A stretch of DNA of 64,000 bases from Paenibacillus sp. YPG26 (GTDB taxonomy: Bacteria; Bacillota; Bacilli; Paenibacillales; Paenibacillaceae). Shown here one piece after another: positions 63,836 to 64,000 of the stretch. Every line of letters starts with the position of its first letter. The first letter of the stretch is position 1. The notes beneath the pieces are model-generated. The model was not told where the DNA came from and did not search any database. It saw only the letters and a program-made list of their open reading frames with translations. The stretch lies in the NCBI RefSeq assembly GCF_023704175.1, contig NZ_CP084530.1, positions 2,130,001 to 2,194,000 on the forward strand. Reading direction: 5' to 3'. A program made the position numbers and the translations under genes.

Positions 63836-63865
63836 ATATAACTTGATTGTGAATTAAAAAGGCAA
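63836..63865 (-). promoter_or_regulatory. candidate promoter of the chemosensory operon
   Basis: Minus-strand TTGCCT (63860-63865), 18 bases, TTATAT (63836-63841), 27 bases before the GTG of cheW. The rest up to 64000 is AT-rich and shows no gene. Confidence 0.35.
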
Positions 63866-64000
63866 ATATAGGTATTGGAACGGATTCCTATTCTTAAAAT
63901 ATTCAAATTCGAGCGATATATAGGAATAGTGGACTATTAAGTTAAGGGACTAATGATAGATAGGAACATAGGGATGGAAAAGGGGGAATAGATTACTAGA

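Overview
The window reads as chromosomal DNA of an endospore-forming Firmicute, most likely a Paenibacillus. The pointers are a gerA-gerC-gerB germination receptor operon, a spore-coat transglutaminase (tgl), a MocR regulator, a GH5 mannanase of the Paenibacillus/B. circulans type, strong AGGAGG-type ribosome sites, GTG and TTG starts, and moderate GC content. No rRNA, tRNA, CRISPR array or prophage was found. One intact IS1182-type insertion sequence is present.

Layout. 1-5 kb: a partial alpha/beta hydrolase, an ASCH-domain protein, and a membrane/stress trio (XpaC-like, VWA protein with a binding-protein-like domain, TelA-like). 5.2-25.1 kb, all on the minus strand: a MocR regulator followed by 18 tightly packed genes. 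First come trpD-trpC-trpB-trpA-trpF (no trpE or trpG). Then come a Gfo/Idh dehydrogenase, two DegT aminotransferases, a TIM-barrel isomerase, an M20 hydrolase, an Ldh-type dehydrogenase, a second Gfo/Idh enzyme, an unknown protein, a free-standing B3/B4 domain, MFS and DMT transporters and two ATP-grasp ligases. The last ligase closely resembles BacD, the dipeptide ligase of bacilysin synthesis. I read the block as an undescribed biosynthetic locus for a small peptide or modified amino acid that carries its own tryptophan-branch genes.

25.5-31.8 kb: the IS1182-type element, a GH4 alpha-galactosidase/glucosidase with a cre-like site and an AraC regulator, a truncated haemoglobin with a palindromic operator, and a HemY-type porphyrin oxidase. 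31.8-39.6 kb is a nitrogen-oxide region: a DUF2249 protein and a copper nitrite reductase behind a perfect Fnr-type box, a radical SAM/SPASM protein with its own Fnr box, and nirB-nirD-nirC with divergent uroporphyrinogen methyltransferase around a TnrA/GlnR-type box. These suggest both respiratory and assimilatory nitrite use.

39.7-50.9 kb: mannanase, a glycine-rich small protein, the ger operon with a sigma-G-like promoter, a Nudix hydrolase, tgl, a 48-residue ribbon-helix-helix gene overlapping an SPFH gene, a YdhK-type lipoprotein, a GT-C glycosyltransferase, a small acetyltransferase and a small protein with a sigma-B-like promoter. 50.9-64 kb (minus strand): a LuxR-type sensor-regulator and then an operon read cheW-cheA-MCP-cheR-cheB-rsbW-like-STAS-PP2C phosphatase. 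It joins a chemosensory array to a partner-switching module and has no separate cheY. Its 1242-residue receptor has no membrane or sensor domain and is built from nine 56-residue units on each side of a central signalling tip.
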